This document shows, in pieces, positions 57,101 through 63,816 of a DNA stretch of 64,000 nt. Within the stretch, counting starts at the first letter, position 1. Each line of letters starts with the position of its first letter. The notes under the pieces were generated by a model. The model had not been told where the DNA came from, did no database searches, and was given only the letters and a program-made list of their open reading frames with translations. This DNA comes from Plectrocnemia conspersa (Eukaryota > Arthropoda > Insecta > Trichoptera > Polycentropodidae): the NCBI GenBank assembly GCA_009617715.1, contig VTFK01000359.1, forward strand, positions 372,001 to 436,000, given 5' to 3'. The translations under genes were made by a program, and so were the position numbers.

Positions 57101-58298
57101 TAAAAAGTGAAAGCTGTGACGTACACTGAGCCTATCTTTTTAATTTTTATCGTTTCGGAAGATCGGAATTGGTGATTATCATATTATTATAATTTAGATT
57201 TTCCTATACATATTTTCTTAATCTCACGGATATTCATCGTGATAAATAATTTAAAAAAAATTAAGCTAGGTCATGCATAGTTACGGCTATAGATTCTAAG
57301 CTGTTATAATAGTTGTATATTGTATTTACCCTATTGTAACACACCGGACTAACGCCTGTCATGTTGGGACGTATGATTTAAAAAAAATAAAAAAATATGG
57401 ACTACCGTTTAAATATCAAATTTGAGTATAAAAATCCTTGCTCGTTGCGAATCTCTCGATTTCGATTTTTGCTTACATGGAATGCTTTTATATAATAGTA
57501 AAAGAACGGATGATGCAAATAAATTTACAATTTTAAATCTAATTAGTTGATTTTCTAACCGTAACATATATTTTCCTGACACGTTTAACACAAAGGAGAA
57601 AGGAAAAATATGACATGTTTGCACCTCGAGCTTTTATATAAATTATAATTGATTTAAATACAATATAAATACGTTGTATATATTTTTGTGTATTTAAAAT
57701 ATTTTATAATATACAAATATATTGTATATTTAATACTTTTATTATTATAAATCAATTCAATAATAATATTACAAAATATTCTTCTGGATTGAAAGCTCCA
57801 CTTTAAATAGAATGTGCCGGATTTGTTTGTATCGTAAAATACATAAAACAAACTTACCGAAGAAAGTGGTTTTGCAATAACATTTATTCGAAATTGTGAG
57901 ATCGTTACTGAGTTAACGGAATATATACAGAATAAGGTTATCACATATTTATAGAAGTCGATTTATGTTTATTTTCCATTTCGTTATAAATCATCGCTTC
58001 GAATCATTCGAGTCATTTCATTCACATACAATAATAAATAATACATTTTCAACAAAAGTCAGCCATTTACAAACTTTCTCCACAGCACGAAATTATATTT
58101 GATTATTTATTTTATTTATTATTTATATTTCAGGGCGACAGCGGTGGTCCACTGGTGCTGCAAAGGTCAGACGGTAGGTGGGAACTTGCCGGAACAGTTT
58201 CTCACGGGATCAAGTGTGCCGCGCCCTACTTGCCAGGTGTCTACATGAGAACCACCTTCTACAAGCCCTGGCTTCGGAGCATCACAGGAGTTCATTAA
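14874..58298 (+). CDS. flz: Filzig-like membrane-anchored trypsin-like serine protease (whole coding span, 8 exons)
   Basis: Join of 14874-15123, 43086-45496, 45561-45705, 47373-47559, 47665-47849, 48092-48207, 48272-48391 and 58134-58298 gives 1192 codons plus TAA. All junctions keep frame and all introns are GT..AG. Order: cytoplasmic tail 1-48, hydrophobic anchor about 49-66, clip-like domain with cysteines 99, 120, 126, 137, 146 and 147, Ser/Thr/Pro-rich stem to about 935, then an S1A protease. Activation would cut R947/I948 (RIVGG). Triad: H994 (TAAHC), D1043 (ENDLALL), S1141 (GDSGGP). D1135 at the base of the S1 pocket predicts cutting after Lys/Arg. C937 probably pairs with C1063, keeping the protease tied to the stem. 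In Drosophila, filzig is a type II membrane protease of trachea and epidermis needed for cuticle and apical matrix; that role is inferred here from family. Stubble is the nearest alternative, but the [20 protein letters not shown] region is the filzig type as I remember it. Confidence 0.93.
18290..18900. promoter_or_regulatory. G+C-richer island in flz intron 1
   Basis: CpG-dense stretch (ACGCACGCGTG, TTCGCGCGCGTT near 18450-18475) about 3.2 kb into the first intron. No coding frame looks real. Early first-intron position suits an enhancer or an alternative promoter. Confidence 0.3.
20260..21085 (+). pseudogene. Jockey-like LINE: broken reverse transcriptase and 3' end
   Basis: Fragments appear in different frames in the right order: HGF-type motif [13 protein letters not shown] (about 20573-20610), DVVYTNFSKAFDK (about 20652-20690), and SGVPQGSNL (about 20862-20890), which are RT blocks before and including the PQG motif. 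The YADD block is missing and a non-coding 3' end follows to ATGGTCAGATTTGTAATAA at 21055-21073. Frameshifts and stops make it dead. Confidence 0.7.
21470..21930 (+). pseudogene. hAT transposase C-terminal remnant
   Basis: Reads [16 protein letters not shown] (about 21540-21580), [12 protein letters not shown] through a frameshift near 21600, KKYLEINTTL-like (21640-21675), then in an open frame from 21725 [37 protein letters not shown] and CFLKN. The last part is the hAT dimerisation domain. No full catalytic core. Confidence 0.7.
22065..22132. repeat. 24-base tandem repeat, nearly three copies
   Basis: Units begin at 22065, 22089 and about 22112, each TTAATAATAATAARTTAATT with minor changes. 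Confidence 0.8.
24930..25735 (-). pseudogene. Jockey-like LINE remnant, minus strand, carrying a hAT MITE
   Basis: On the minus strand from 25720: [15 protein letters not shown], then [14 protein letters not shown] (the RT active-site YADD), then an open stretch to about 25500. The element resumes after the MITE (25181-25441) with short readable pieces (25172-25020) and a 3' end resembling the other LINE 3' ends at 24930-25010. About 75 RT codons are open without a stop, more intact than the other copies, but the copy is truncated on the 5' side. Confidence 0.7.
25181..25441. mobile_element. hAT-type MITE with 8-base target duplication
   Basis: Left end CAGGGGTGGCCAACCC; complement of right end CAGGGATTGAACATTTT. 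Flanks CTTTAGAG (25173-25180) and CTTTAGTG (25442-25449) agree at 7 of 8 bases, the duplication size of hAT elements. 261 bases, no transposase. It sits inside the minus-strand LINE remnant. Confidence 0.7.
26913..27237 (+). mobile_element. tRNA-derived SINE family A, copy 1
   Basis: Starts with an A-box-like GTAGCCCGTAAG and a B box GGTTCGAGCC (26956-26965). The body has ATGTCACCGATACCCAG (about 27083), and the end reads GGGCTTACGTCTGTCAGATT (27194-27213). The same order is seen in the copies at 29933-30222 and 48760-48950. About 320 bases, no coding capacity. Confidence 0.7.
28235..28500. promoter_or_regulatory. G+C-richer island in flz intron 1
   Basis: CpG-rich stretch with AACGGTTAATCGATTAACC-type palindromic sequence near 28375-28395 and no credible frame. 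Candidate intronic enhancer, judged only on composition. Confidence 0.3.
28746..28985. mobile_element. Candidate MITE with TTAA-associated ends
   Basis: Left end TTAACACTTTAATGGCC; the complement of the right part reads CACTTTACAGGCCACTACAA. The shared CACTTTAMWGGCC terminus and the left TTAA suggest a piggyBac-type non-autonomous element of about 240 bases. The right TTAA is not adjacent, so the boundary there is uncertain. Confidence 0.4.
29540..29720 (+). mobile_element. SINE family B, copy 1 (partial)
   Basis: AAAGACATGGGTTCAAATCTC (B-box type) followed by an AACCCTAGTGTTTTT spacer and a CTGGAAGATTAGAATTA block, as in the other family B copies. The 3' half is diverged. Confidence 0.5.
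29933..30222 (-). mobile_element. tRNA-derived SINE family A, copy 2
   Basis: On the minus strand: GCGTAATCCGTTTAATG A-box region, CTCAG/CTGAG arms resembling an anticodon stem, B box GGTTCGAGCC (complement at 30162-30171), ATGTCACCGATTCTCA body block, and a GCCTGTGAGATTACAA end. Nearly full length. Confidence 0.7.
30285..30600 (+). mobile_element. SINE family B, copy 2
   Basis: A-box-like AGTGGTTTAAATCGG, B box GGTTTGAATCC (30328-30338), then AACCATAGTGG, GGAGATCCGAATTA and ACTAATCTCACAGATGA blocks in the order seen in the minus-strand copy at 37838-38045. Confidence 0.55.
30895..31215 (+). mobile_element. SINE family B, copy 3
   Basis: Decayed B box (GGGTTAGAATCTT, about 30943), CTGGAAGATCGAAATTA, TTTCACAGATGAGTATC and a TTTACTTAGTTGTAACGCAT end (31178-31197). 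The end resembles that of copy 5. Confidence 0.5.
32347..32562. mobile_element. Palindromic (fold-back) MITE
   Basis: AACTTGTTTGTAGTCATTGA at 32351 onward is mirrored by its near-perfect complement ending at about 32553. Inner blocks (AGCGAACTTATACTTCTGA and its complement near 32465-32490) are mirrored too, giving arms of about 80-90 bases around an A+T-rich centre. Confidence 0.65.
33233..33480 (+). pseudogene. LINE reverse-transcriptase fragment
   Basis: Frame from 33239 reads [19 protein letters not shown] then ...ELSIIERW (to 33334). This matches the RT active-site region (YADDT...), with the first catalytic Asp changed to Asn, and the following helix of non-LTR elements. After that the frame is full of stops. 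Confidence 0.6.
34375..34870 (+). repeat. Unclassified 0.5-kb repeat C, copy 2
   Basis: Holds GCACCGCATAAGAAAGGGTA, GATCCGTGCCAGATGTTTGA, AACAGATTGCAAAATTGTAT followed by GGGGGG, AATAACAGCTGTT, and the end AATCAATCGAAGTAGATCGA. Same order as the copy at 50390-50885, inverted relative to 2300-2755 and 36485-36975. Confidence 0.6.
35401..35430. repeat. (AATT)n microsatellite
   Basis: About seven AATT units directly before a G+C-richer island. Confidence 0.9.
35435..35760. promoter_or_regulatory. G+C-richer island in flz intron 1
   Basis: Abrupt shift to balanced base composition with many CpGs and an ATGCAAAT octamer within GAAAAATGCAAATGCCC (35622-35638). No coding frame. One of the clearest composition islands in the window and a good enhancer candidate. 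Confidence 0.4.
35960..36412 (-). pseudogene. hAT transposase C-terminal remnant
   Basis: On the minus strand an open frame (36389-36090) reads [12 protein letters not shown], then [11 protein letters not shown] and MEKECKIF; after a frameshift it continues [13 protein letters not shown], then [19 protein letters not shown] down to about 35985. This is the hAT order leading into the dimerisation motif. About 140 residues survive, more than in the other two hAT remnants; the catalytic core is absent. Confidence 0.7.
36485..36975 (-). repeat. Unclassified 0.5-kb repeat C, copy 3
   Basis: Minus-strand copy: AATTTCTCGAGAAATTTTAT near the start (36950s), GCTGCATAAGTAAAGG block, TGCTAGATGTTTGAAAATAT, ATCTTTGCTTTGGTGAACCC and an AACAGCTGTTATTTTTG end at about 36485. 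It sits right beside the hAT remnant at 35960-36412. Confidence 0.55.
37838..38045 (-). mobile_element. SINE family B, copy 4
   Basis: On the minus strand: B box GGTTCAAATCC (complement 37971-37981) after AAAGACCTG, then GTGTCTGGGAGATCGGAATT and ACTAATCTCACGGATGAATA. This is the least decayed B-family copy. Confidence 0.6.
39215..39785 (+). pseudogene. mariner transposase remnant
   Basis: Pieces in order over three frames: [17 protein letters not shown] (about 39316-39366), [12 protein letters not shown] with the GDEKW-type motif (39430-39465), [20 protein letters not shown] (39506-39565), then [19 protein letters not shown] (39664-39718). At least four stops or frameshifts. The HDNARPH-like motif and DEKW place it in the mariner group. 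Confidence 0.75.
40292..40637. mobile_element. Fold-back MITE, copy 2, with a 114-nt-arm hairpin
   Basis: Arms 40405-40518 and 40523-40636 are complementary around a four-base loop (TTAC). The inner 45 bases of each arm are G+C-rich and nearly perfect (GCAGTGGGAACGCTCG opposite CGAGCGTTCCCACTGC). The arm motif TCAAAAGCAATAAAATCGTG also occurs directly at 40295 outside the hairpin, as in copy 1. In the sense direction it lies inside flz intron 1. Confidence 0.75.
43085..43739. other. Placeholder for intron 1 acceptor region
   Basis: The acceptor of flz intron 1 is at 43084-43085, preceded by a run of T from about 43072; nothing else is annotated in this interval. Coordinates reversed by mistake here should be read as 43060-43085. 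Confidence 0.05.
43086..45496 (+). CDS. flz: flz exon 2: clip-like domain and Ser/Thr/Pro-rich stem
   Basis: Acceptor TTTTTTTTGCAG ends at 43085; the single base from exon 1 completes GAA (E84). Residues 84-887. The start carries the six-cysteine clip-like domain (C99-C147), ending in a CC pair, with a very conserved-looking core MFNHECSQ...[21 protein letters not shown] pattern. The rest is low in cysteine and rich in Ser, Thr, Pro, Asn and Lys with many N-x-S/T sites, fitting an O-glycosylated mucin-like stalk. From about residue 830 it becomes a Thr/Pro/Lys/Arg tract. The donor AGG|GTATTG lies at 45496/45497. The reading frame also runs 81 bases upstream of the acceptor, but that part is intronic: the splice signal and domain start are at 43086. 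Confidence 0.93.
45561..45705 (+). CDS. flz: flz exon 3: end of the Thr/Pro-rich stem
   Basis: A 64-base intron separates it from exon 2. It continues in phase 0 with the same Thr/Pro/Lys composition ([10 protein letters not shown]...), then turns acidic (EEED, 919-922) and ends HHRY; residues 888-935 plus one base. The only GT that gives the phase needed by exon 4 is T|GTAATA at 45705/45706, a weak donor at position -1, so a small undetected exon in the following 1667-base intron cannot be excluded. Confidence 0.8.
45706..47372 (+). other. flz: flz intron 3 (1667 bases)
   Basis: Between the stem exon and the protease exon. Contains two similar copies of a roughly 125-base unit (46690-46815 and 46865-46990) and a long T tract at about 46500-46515. 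No extra exon was recognised. Confidence 0.75.
46690..46990. repeat. Tandem pair of a 125-base unit in flz intron 3
   Basis: Both units share TTAGAGAAACAC, AAAATGCT, TTTTAGWGTWTTTTCTAAT and GAGTGCAAAT-like blocks at the same spacing; offset about 175 bases. Confidence 0.6.
47373..47559 (+). CDS. flz: flz exon 4: activation site and catalytic histidine
   Basis: Acceptor TATTTTTAG ends at 47372. Codes for CGVRP (C937 is the likely bridge to the protease domain), the activation site SGR|IVGGKG, the WPWQV strand and TAAHC with catalytic H994. C979 and C995 form the histidine-loop disulfide. The donor GG|GTATGT at 47559/47560 splits codon 998. Confidence 0.95.
47665..47849 (+). CDS. flz: flz exon 5: catalytic aspartate segment
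   Basis: Acceptor TTTTTATAG ends at 47664, completing G998 and continuing [13 protein letters not shown]. Includes catalytic D1043 in [13 protein letters not shown] and ends at THI with donor ATAG|GTCAGG. The open frame continues into the intron to 47944, but that tail has no protease character and lacks the VPICMP strand that exon 6 supplies. Confidence 0.94.
48092..48207 (+). CDS. flz: flz exon 6: protease core strand (VPICMP to VLQEVK)
   Basis: Acceptor TTTTTTCATAG ends at 48091. Codes VPICMP (C1063, expected partner of C937), the [12 protein letters not shown] strand and PSVLQEVK. Donor AAG|GTAACG at 48207/48208. Phase 1 in, phase 0 out. Confidence 0.94.
48272..48391 (+). CDS. flz: flz exon 7: C1107/C1126 loop and S1 pocket aspartate
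   Basis: A 64-base intron precedes it. Forty codons from VPIMEN to KDSCE, with C1107 and C1126 forming the conserved loop disulfide and D1135 the trypsin-type S1 aspartate. Donor GAG|GTGAAT falls just before the codons of the GDSGG motif. Confidence 0.94.
48760..48950 (+). mobile_element. tRNA-derived SINE family A, copy 3
   Basis: GAATAGCGTAGTCCGTAAG, B box GGTTCAAGCC (48809-48818), then a body ending in AATGTCACCATATCCCAAG. The 3' tail of the family is missing or unrecognisable. Confidence 0.65.
50390..50885 (+). repeat. Unclassified 0.5-kb repeat C, copy 4
   Basis: TTTCTCCTCGAGAATTTATC start, GGTGCATAAAATAGGGTGGG, TCTGTGCCAGATGTTTAAAA, GGGAATCGGCAGATTG and ATACGAAATCAATCTGTCG. Located in flz intron 7. 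Confidence 0.55.
51230..51525 (+). pseudogene. Unrecognised coding-like remnant
   Basis: On the + strand the frame reads [35 protein letters not shown], then after one TAA continues [20 protein letters not shown] to about 51520. Two open segments of 40 and 50 codons in the same frame with a protein-like composition suggest a decayed gene or retrocopy. It vaguely recalls the eIF4G middle domain, but I cannot support that. Confidence 0.3.
52144..52320 (+). pseudogene. mariner transposase remnant
   Basis: [11 protein letters not shown] near 52141-52175, then in another frame [20 protein letters not shown] and AMMLSDAYF (52178-52267), the mariner LVNRKGV...HDNARPH motif with the catalytic Asp lost (HNNAQP). 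A short fragment in flz intron 7. Confidence 0.65.
52440..53130. promoter_or_regulatory. G+C-richer island in flz intron 7
   Basis: Base composition is more balanced here (for example 52950-53130) than in the flanks, without a believable reading frame. Candidate regulatory DNA. Confidence 0.25.
54720..55160. promoter_or_regulatory. G+C-richer island in flz intron 7
   Basis: Includes GGGTAGGGCTACC near 54764 and GAGCTCCCTACCCC-like sequence near 54820-54835, which are partly complementary. No coding frame. Candidate regulatory DNA or old palindromic element. Confidence 0.25.
55950..56165 (+). pseudogene. LINE reverse-transcriptase fragment
   Basis: Shares CCACAAAAAGGAT, a block with TTCACAATTACTGT, and AACACGGGTTTCGTCCGCGT with the LINE at 20450-20600, in the same order. 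The last encodes the HGFRPR motif. No RT active site remains. Confidence 0.6.
57120..57370 (+). mobile_element. SINE family B, copy 5 (5' truncated)
   Basis: Begins within the body (TTTTTATCGTTTCGGAAGAT), continues CTTAATCTCACGGATATTCA and ends TTGTAACACACCGGACTAAC followed by GCCTGTCATGTT. The tail resembles the family A tail. Confidence 0.55.
58134..58298 (+). CDS. flz: flz exon 8: catalytic serine and C-terminus
   Basis: Acceptor TTATATTTCAG ends at 58133. Starts GDSGGP (S1141) and ends RSITGVH, TAA at 58296-58298. C1137-C1166 closes the pocket; G1163 and G1173 occupy the usual pocket-lining glycine positions. H1162 replaces the usual Trp (chymotrypsin 215), as I recall also in filzig. 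G+C content is higher than in the flanking DNA. Confidence 0.95.
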   Translation, partial: GDSGGPLVLQRSDGRWELAGTVSHGIKCAAPYLPGVYMRTTFYKPWLRSITGVH

Positions 58299-58680
58299 GC
58301 AGAAGCCGTTAACTCTAGATATGTAACTTTTATATAAAAAGCAAACGAGCAACGAGATCATCTCACCTGCGACAACCATGCATGAGTAGAGAAGAGCATT
58401 TGTGCAAAAATTCTACATCACTTCAATTTATACCAATTTTTTTTTTAACTTTTATTGAAGTGTATCATTATGTGATATATATAGATATGTCTGCATGTTA
58501 AATTAATAATTAATAACAAATTGTAAATTATTTAATTTAATTCGATGACTAGAAAAGTTATTTAAATGAATAGTTAAAAATACATGGAGATTGAGAGCAA
58601 ATAATTTTTAAATAAACTTAAATTTTTAATGCTAAATAGTGTTAAAGATGAAACAATAAAAAAATTGCTAAAATTTTCAT
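58299..58680 (+). other. flz: flz 3' UTR (probable)
   Basis: Follows the stop codon. AATAAA hexamers occur at 58611-58616 and 58655-58660 and are candidate polyadenylation signals about 310-360 bases after the stop; the A+T-rich background gives many chance hexamers, so the true end is uncertain. Confidence 0.4.
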
Positions 58681-58699
58681 AAAATTGTTTGACAAAGAA

Positions 58700-61070
58700 A
58701 TAGAAAAAGCTTTTAAAAAGCTTGCGTTTATAATTAGTTTCCGTAGCGTAAACTATTTGTAAAAAAAATATCAACCGTTTGTGCTACTATTACTAAGTAG
58801 CTTTTTTGTTTATTATAATGCTGCTATGTTCTATAAAAATTAACTGCATTATAATTAACTTTGTCATTAACAGTTCATGTGATATTAGCATTCAAATGTA
58901 ACTTGTTTTATTCTTTCAAAGTGTATGCGACTTACTTTAGCTACATAACATTAATATTATAAGTTTTTCCTTAATGCGGGGAAAAATGGATACTATATTA
59001 AATTTTTTTTAGGATAGTGTAATATCGGATTATTGGGTAATTGGATAATTAATAGACATCATATAAACATTGTTGTATTCAACAATATATAAAGCGCTCT
59101 AGCGACCTGTAATTTGTATTATATATATACAATTTTAAAATTATACAATATTTCATGGTTCACTTTTCATATTTGGAAGGTGAGAAATAATTATAATAAA
59201 TTTGGAAATATCTATTTAAATTATAATCTTGACTGGTTCTACATCATAATTTAATTATTTTACACCATAATGAAAATTAAATCTTAAATTTAATATTAAC
59301 GCATTAATTTAACACTTAATAATCATCAATCATATTTATCAAAAATGTAATCCATTTTTCTTCATGTTAAAGGAAAAGCTAGTTTACTGCAATATAATCC
59401 ATTCTCAAACTTGCTTTCTGTTGTCAAATAGATATATTGCTTCTCTTGGAATATAAATTTGAACCAAAATCGATAAACATTTTAATATGTTAGTTATTTA
59501 TATATTCAATTTAATTTAAGGTCACATTACATGAGCGAAATATAATTACTTTCTAGTGTTTCTCATTTCTATATAATATAAAATTCGAGATTTTTGCATT
59601 ATATCAATGTTGAATTATTGTATTAATTTGTTTTATATTACATTCTATAAAGTGGACGCTTGAAAATACAATAACAATAAAATAGCAACTGATTTACAGA
59701 TAATGTAGCAAAAAAATAAAGCAATGATTACTCTTATTAGAAATGAACATTTAAAAGTATTTTGAAGTGAAAATATATATAAGATATAGTGTAAATACTT
59801 TAAATAACACATTAATATTATTGTATTAATCCTAATATTAAAAAATAATATTTAAGTCAAAATAATGTAGTCGACCGAAAAAAAATTATGTTAAAATGAA
59901 AAATTGCGAGTGTGCCAATTTTTTTTAGTGTCTTAGAAAATTTGTTATTAGCAATTAATTGATATTGTATAGTAATTTATTGGTAATTTTAACTAATCGT
60001 TTTCTGTACATATGTTTCCATGACCAGCTATCGACTGCCAGATACCCTACTTATTATTATTATTGCGACGTGGATATGCAATTGTGATATGTGTATTGAT
60101 TATGATGATGTACGATCATTTTGGATGATTGATGATGCGTGTTTCTGGCGAAATGTGCGCCATGATGTGTAAATACTATAAATTATATTATTATAAATTT
60201 ACATATGCTATTTATTGAATTGAAAATATTATTTATTTTAACTATAATATAACAACTGACTAAAATGTGTTATTTATTATTATAAATAATTTTTTGTACA
60301 CATTAACAAATAATAATTAATGCATTTATTCGCCTCTAAGATAATATGTAAATAAAACGTAATATGTTATTTATTATAATTGTATGATGTTATAGAACTT
60401 AATTACCTTATTATCGTGTTGCTTTGAAGTATATTTATTGATTATTAAAAGGAAAAAAATCATTGAAATATAATTGCTATTTTTATTTATTTTAATTTTA
60501 TAATTACTAATAGTATTTCTTAGATAAAAACTATTTATCTATGATCAATTTTGCATTGTTATATACATATGTATGTACTATATACAAAAAAATGTTACAA
60601 AAAACTACGCCGCCTGAAGCAGTTGGAAAATGCTGTCTTAGTTTTAAACACAAAGGTAATTATTAGTTTATCTAACTTTCTAGAATTATGTTAGCGTTCG
60701 TTATGATAATGTAGTAACTTTTAATGAATTAATTAAATGTTGATGCTTTATATGGATCACTCATTTGCTTTATGAATATTCATGTATATAATTTGAAGGC
60801 AGTATGGCTATGAATATTACAATTACTTAAATCTGGATGATATAAATACTTAATTAAATTTTCCTTTAATATTGTTTTTAATCCTTTAATAACCTACTTA
60901 CGAATTTAAAGTTAAAGTATTAGATTAATTAAATCGTATATTTTATGATATTTCAATATTAAAAAAAAGGTAATTAATAAATTATACCTATGTTTTTAAA
61001 TTCTTCAAAATTAATAATAGGAAAAATTAATTAATAAAATCTAAATAAATATTATATATATTAATATAAC
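58700..61070. other. Downstream intergenic DNA, nothing recognised
   Basis: A+T-rich. 60025-60180 is slightly richer in G and has several GATGAT-type repeats but no gene-like structure. Confidence 0.5.
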
Positions 61071-61079
61071 TATATTAAA

Positions 61080-61870
61080 GGAAAAAGAACTCTTGAAAAT
61101 TTTCGAGTCATCCGCATATAATAAAAAATGAGCGATTCATTGCCAATAAAAAAACAATAAAAACTAGATTCTTTTGGTACTCCATATTATATTGTTCTGA
61201 AAATGAGTTTTTATGCTTGATAAACTAATATATATATCGGTTAAATAATTTGAGAATGAATTTATAAGACCTTCAGATAATCCGAAATTAGATCATTTTT
61301 TCACACACAAGTAAATCGTGATTAACTTTATTAAATACCTTTTAAAAATCTGTGTATATTATTCGAATGATTTTGAAACAAAGTTAGAAAAAACATTAGG
61401 TTAGTGACAGTGGATCTAGATTGGTGAAAATCATGTTTCTGTTCGAGAAAAATAAACCTGAAATGATTAAAAATATATTTATGTAATATAATTTTAAATA
61501 ATTTTACAGTAGCTGAAAGCAACGCTACTGGACTATAATTATACATTTAAGACTTGTCAACTCTTTTTAAAGATATCTTAAGAAGGTTTTTGAACTTTTT
61601 AGAATAAAAAATAATATTTGGATTAATGGTTCTTTAAAACAAAGCTGAGCATTCTAGAAAAATTTTAGCAGACGTCGTTAATTTATAAAAAAAACATCCA
61701 CATGCTCTTAAAAATAATTTAGTGAAAGTTTCTCTAGTCAGAACTTTCTCACCGAGATCATATGAATATTCTGATTATGAATAAGATCGGAAAAAAAATT
61801 ACATATTATGGCATTTTCCGAGATTAAAAGGCAGATGGTTGTCAAAAGCCGATCATTTTTATAGAAAAAA
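61080..61870 (-). pseudogene. Jockey-like LINE reverse-transcriptase remnant
   Basis: On the minus strand: NYSPVALLSATVKLFKIILH (61540-61480), EQKHDFHQSRSTVTNLMFFL (61450-61390), YTDF.KAFNKVNHDLL (61360-61315), and YADDSKIFKSS (about 61130-61095). These are consecutive RT blocks, broken by stops; the PQG block is eroded. Weak sequence upstream to 61870 may be the linker to the endonuclease. Confidence 0.7.
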
Positions 61871-62034
61871 ATGATTTACAAGGCGTGATAAAAATATAAA
61901 CAAATTAAAAAATTATCAACCTAAAAAAATATATTTTTTAGTATAATAAAATTCATGACAAGCTCAAAATCAGTTTTTAAAATAAGTTTTTTTTAGAGCA
62001 CTTTATACATGTATGTATATGTATGCATTATAAA

Positions 62035-62360
62035 CTTTTATTGTATCACGTCCAAGATGACCGTTATTCGTATCAAACGAGAAAAGTAAATGGACGTTTA
62101 CAATTACGTCCGTCCACTGGACTGCCACTGGAAATAAAACGAATGTGGTGTGACGTGACTGAAATTTCTGCATGGTGAAATTTTCCGCACGATTTCCACC
62201 CACAGACGCCAATTTCCACTCTGCCTCGTGTATACGTGAAAACTCTGGCGACCCACGTACATATTTTAAGTGAAGCCTCGGGATAAACATTGTAACACGA
62301 CCGGATTTCAATTAATAATTTAAGAATCGTATTGTATTATGCGAGGCTGTGCGTTGAATA
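62035..62360. promoter_or_regulatory. G+C-richer island downstream of flz
   Basis: CpG-containing, balanced composition. A minus-strand open frame (62311-62003) has no recognisable domain. Could be regulatory DNA or an exon of a neighbouring gene outside the window. Confidence 0.25.
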
Positions 62361-63714
62361 AAAGCAGTAGAAACTACGTCGTAAATAATATTTTTATTTA
62401 ATAATTTATATAAGCAAACTATATTTCTATAATAACAAAAATATTTTACTCAATTATAAATATAATAAGACTGTTTTTGTTAATAATAATATTATATAAA
62501 TGTCTAGACTAGATTTTATTGTGCTAAAGAAAATTTTGGCTGAAATTATAATACAATTTTTATTTAATTAAAATATATAATACTTTTTAAACAATTTTAT
62601 ACTTCTATATTATATTATTCAATATTATTTATTATCGTTATAAATCTATTTATATTATATATCTAACTGACAGATGTCAGCTCAATGTGTCAAAACAGGC
62701 AATAATATTTACGAGAGGCGTTAGATATTAAGCATTATTACCTAACCTTCATCACTATGACCTTCAATACAACCTTAATACTTGTAACCTACATGAAAAT
62801 AAGTTTTGTCATTAAAAGTAATAAAAAGGTTAGACTTTATCGCAGTGATCAAATTTTTAGAATCTACATGTGGTCATAGGTGCTTCCTATTCTAGTATTC
62901 TTCGAACAGTTGCCATATAAAAGCAGAACACGTCCTTTTTATTTTTTTGCAGCATTTTTCTTTGTTGGCACAAATATTAGTGTAGCATTAATTTATTATT
63001 TATGTTGATATTTGATTTGCGTCATTCCATTAATGGTCAACGATTTACCATAAACTTTTGGGAGAATAATATGCTGGTCTTGTGCCACTATATTGATTCT
63101 TTATTGCACTTAATAATAATGAACTATATTGAACTAAGTTGACATTTATCATACTAATATGATTTTAAAAGAAATTCAAAATAAAAAAAATCTAAACTCT
63201 CTCGCATTAATTTATATACTTTTTCATTGTTTTGTGTTGTGGAGGCAAAGATCGACTATAATAAATTTATGTACCTATTTTAAGAATTCACGACATCGGT
63301 TGATCATCACCGTAAAATAAAACGTACTCCGTAGATAGTTCATAGAACGTACAAGAGAAATCAATTTATTTTTTTACATAATTTCTATATATATACTATT
63401 GATTCCGAATCCGTAAGTTTAATTGCTGATTACTCGATAGCGACTGAGCCAATTGTTACAAAGCTCACCTTATCGCACTTTTTAATGAGTTATTTTTTTG
63501 AAACACGTATTTAGTTTTGTCATAATTCGTCTCATTACCACAAACTTATCTATCTGACTTTGTAAATTATCAAAGAAGTATTTTATCTTAAAATCTAGTA
63601 TGTACGTGATTTTAAAATATTATTAAAAAAAATGCTTTTGACACGTTGATAATAAATACATATTATTTTAAAATTATGTTACAATCAATTAAAGTGATTT
63701 TCAATCTTAAATTA

Positions 63715-63816
63715 TATAAAATAATCATACAAGATCCATGGAACCATTAGGTGCACAATGCATACTAGCGATTTTCTTGATGACATTTATAGATGCCATT
63801 TGGGGTCAAAGGGTTA
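63715..63816 (-). mobile_element. Possible piggyBac-like terminus
   Basis: On the minus strand, TTAACCCTTTGACCCCAAAT (starting at 63816) followed by GGCATCTATAAATGTCATCA. TTAACCCTTTG is the classic piggyBac end. No partner end was identified in the window. Confidence 0.4.

Larger units (their letters stand above)
48392..58133 (+). other. flz: flz intron 7 (9,742 bases)
   Basis: Interrupts the gene between the codon for E1138 and G1139 of the catalytic-serine motif. Contains a SINE, a copy of the 0.5-kb repeat, a mariner remnant, a LINE fragment, a second SINE family member and two G+C-richer islands (52440-53130, 54720-55160). 48960-50390, 53140-54700, 55170-55940 and 57380-58130 show nothing recognisable. 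Confidence 0.92.
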
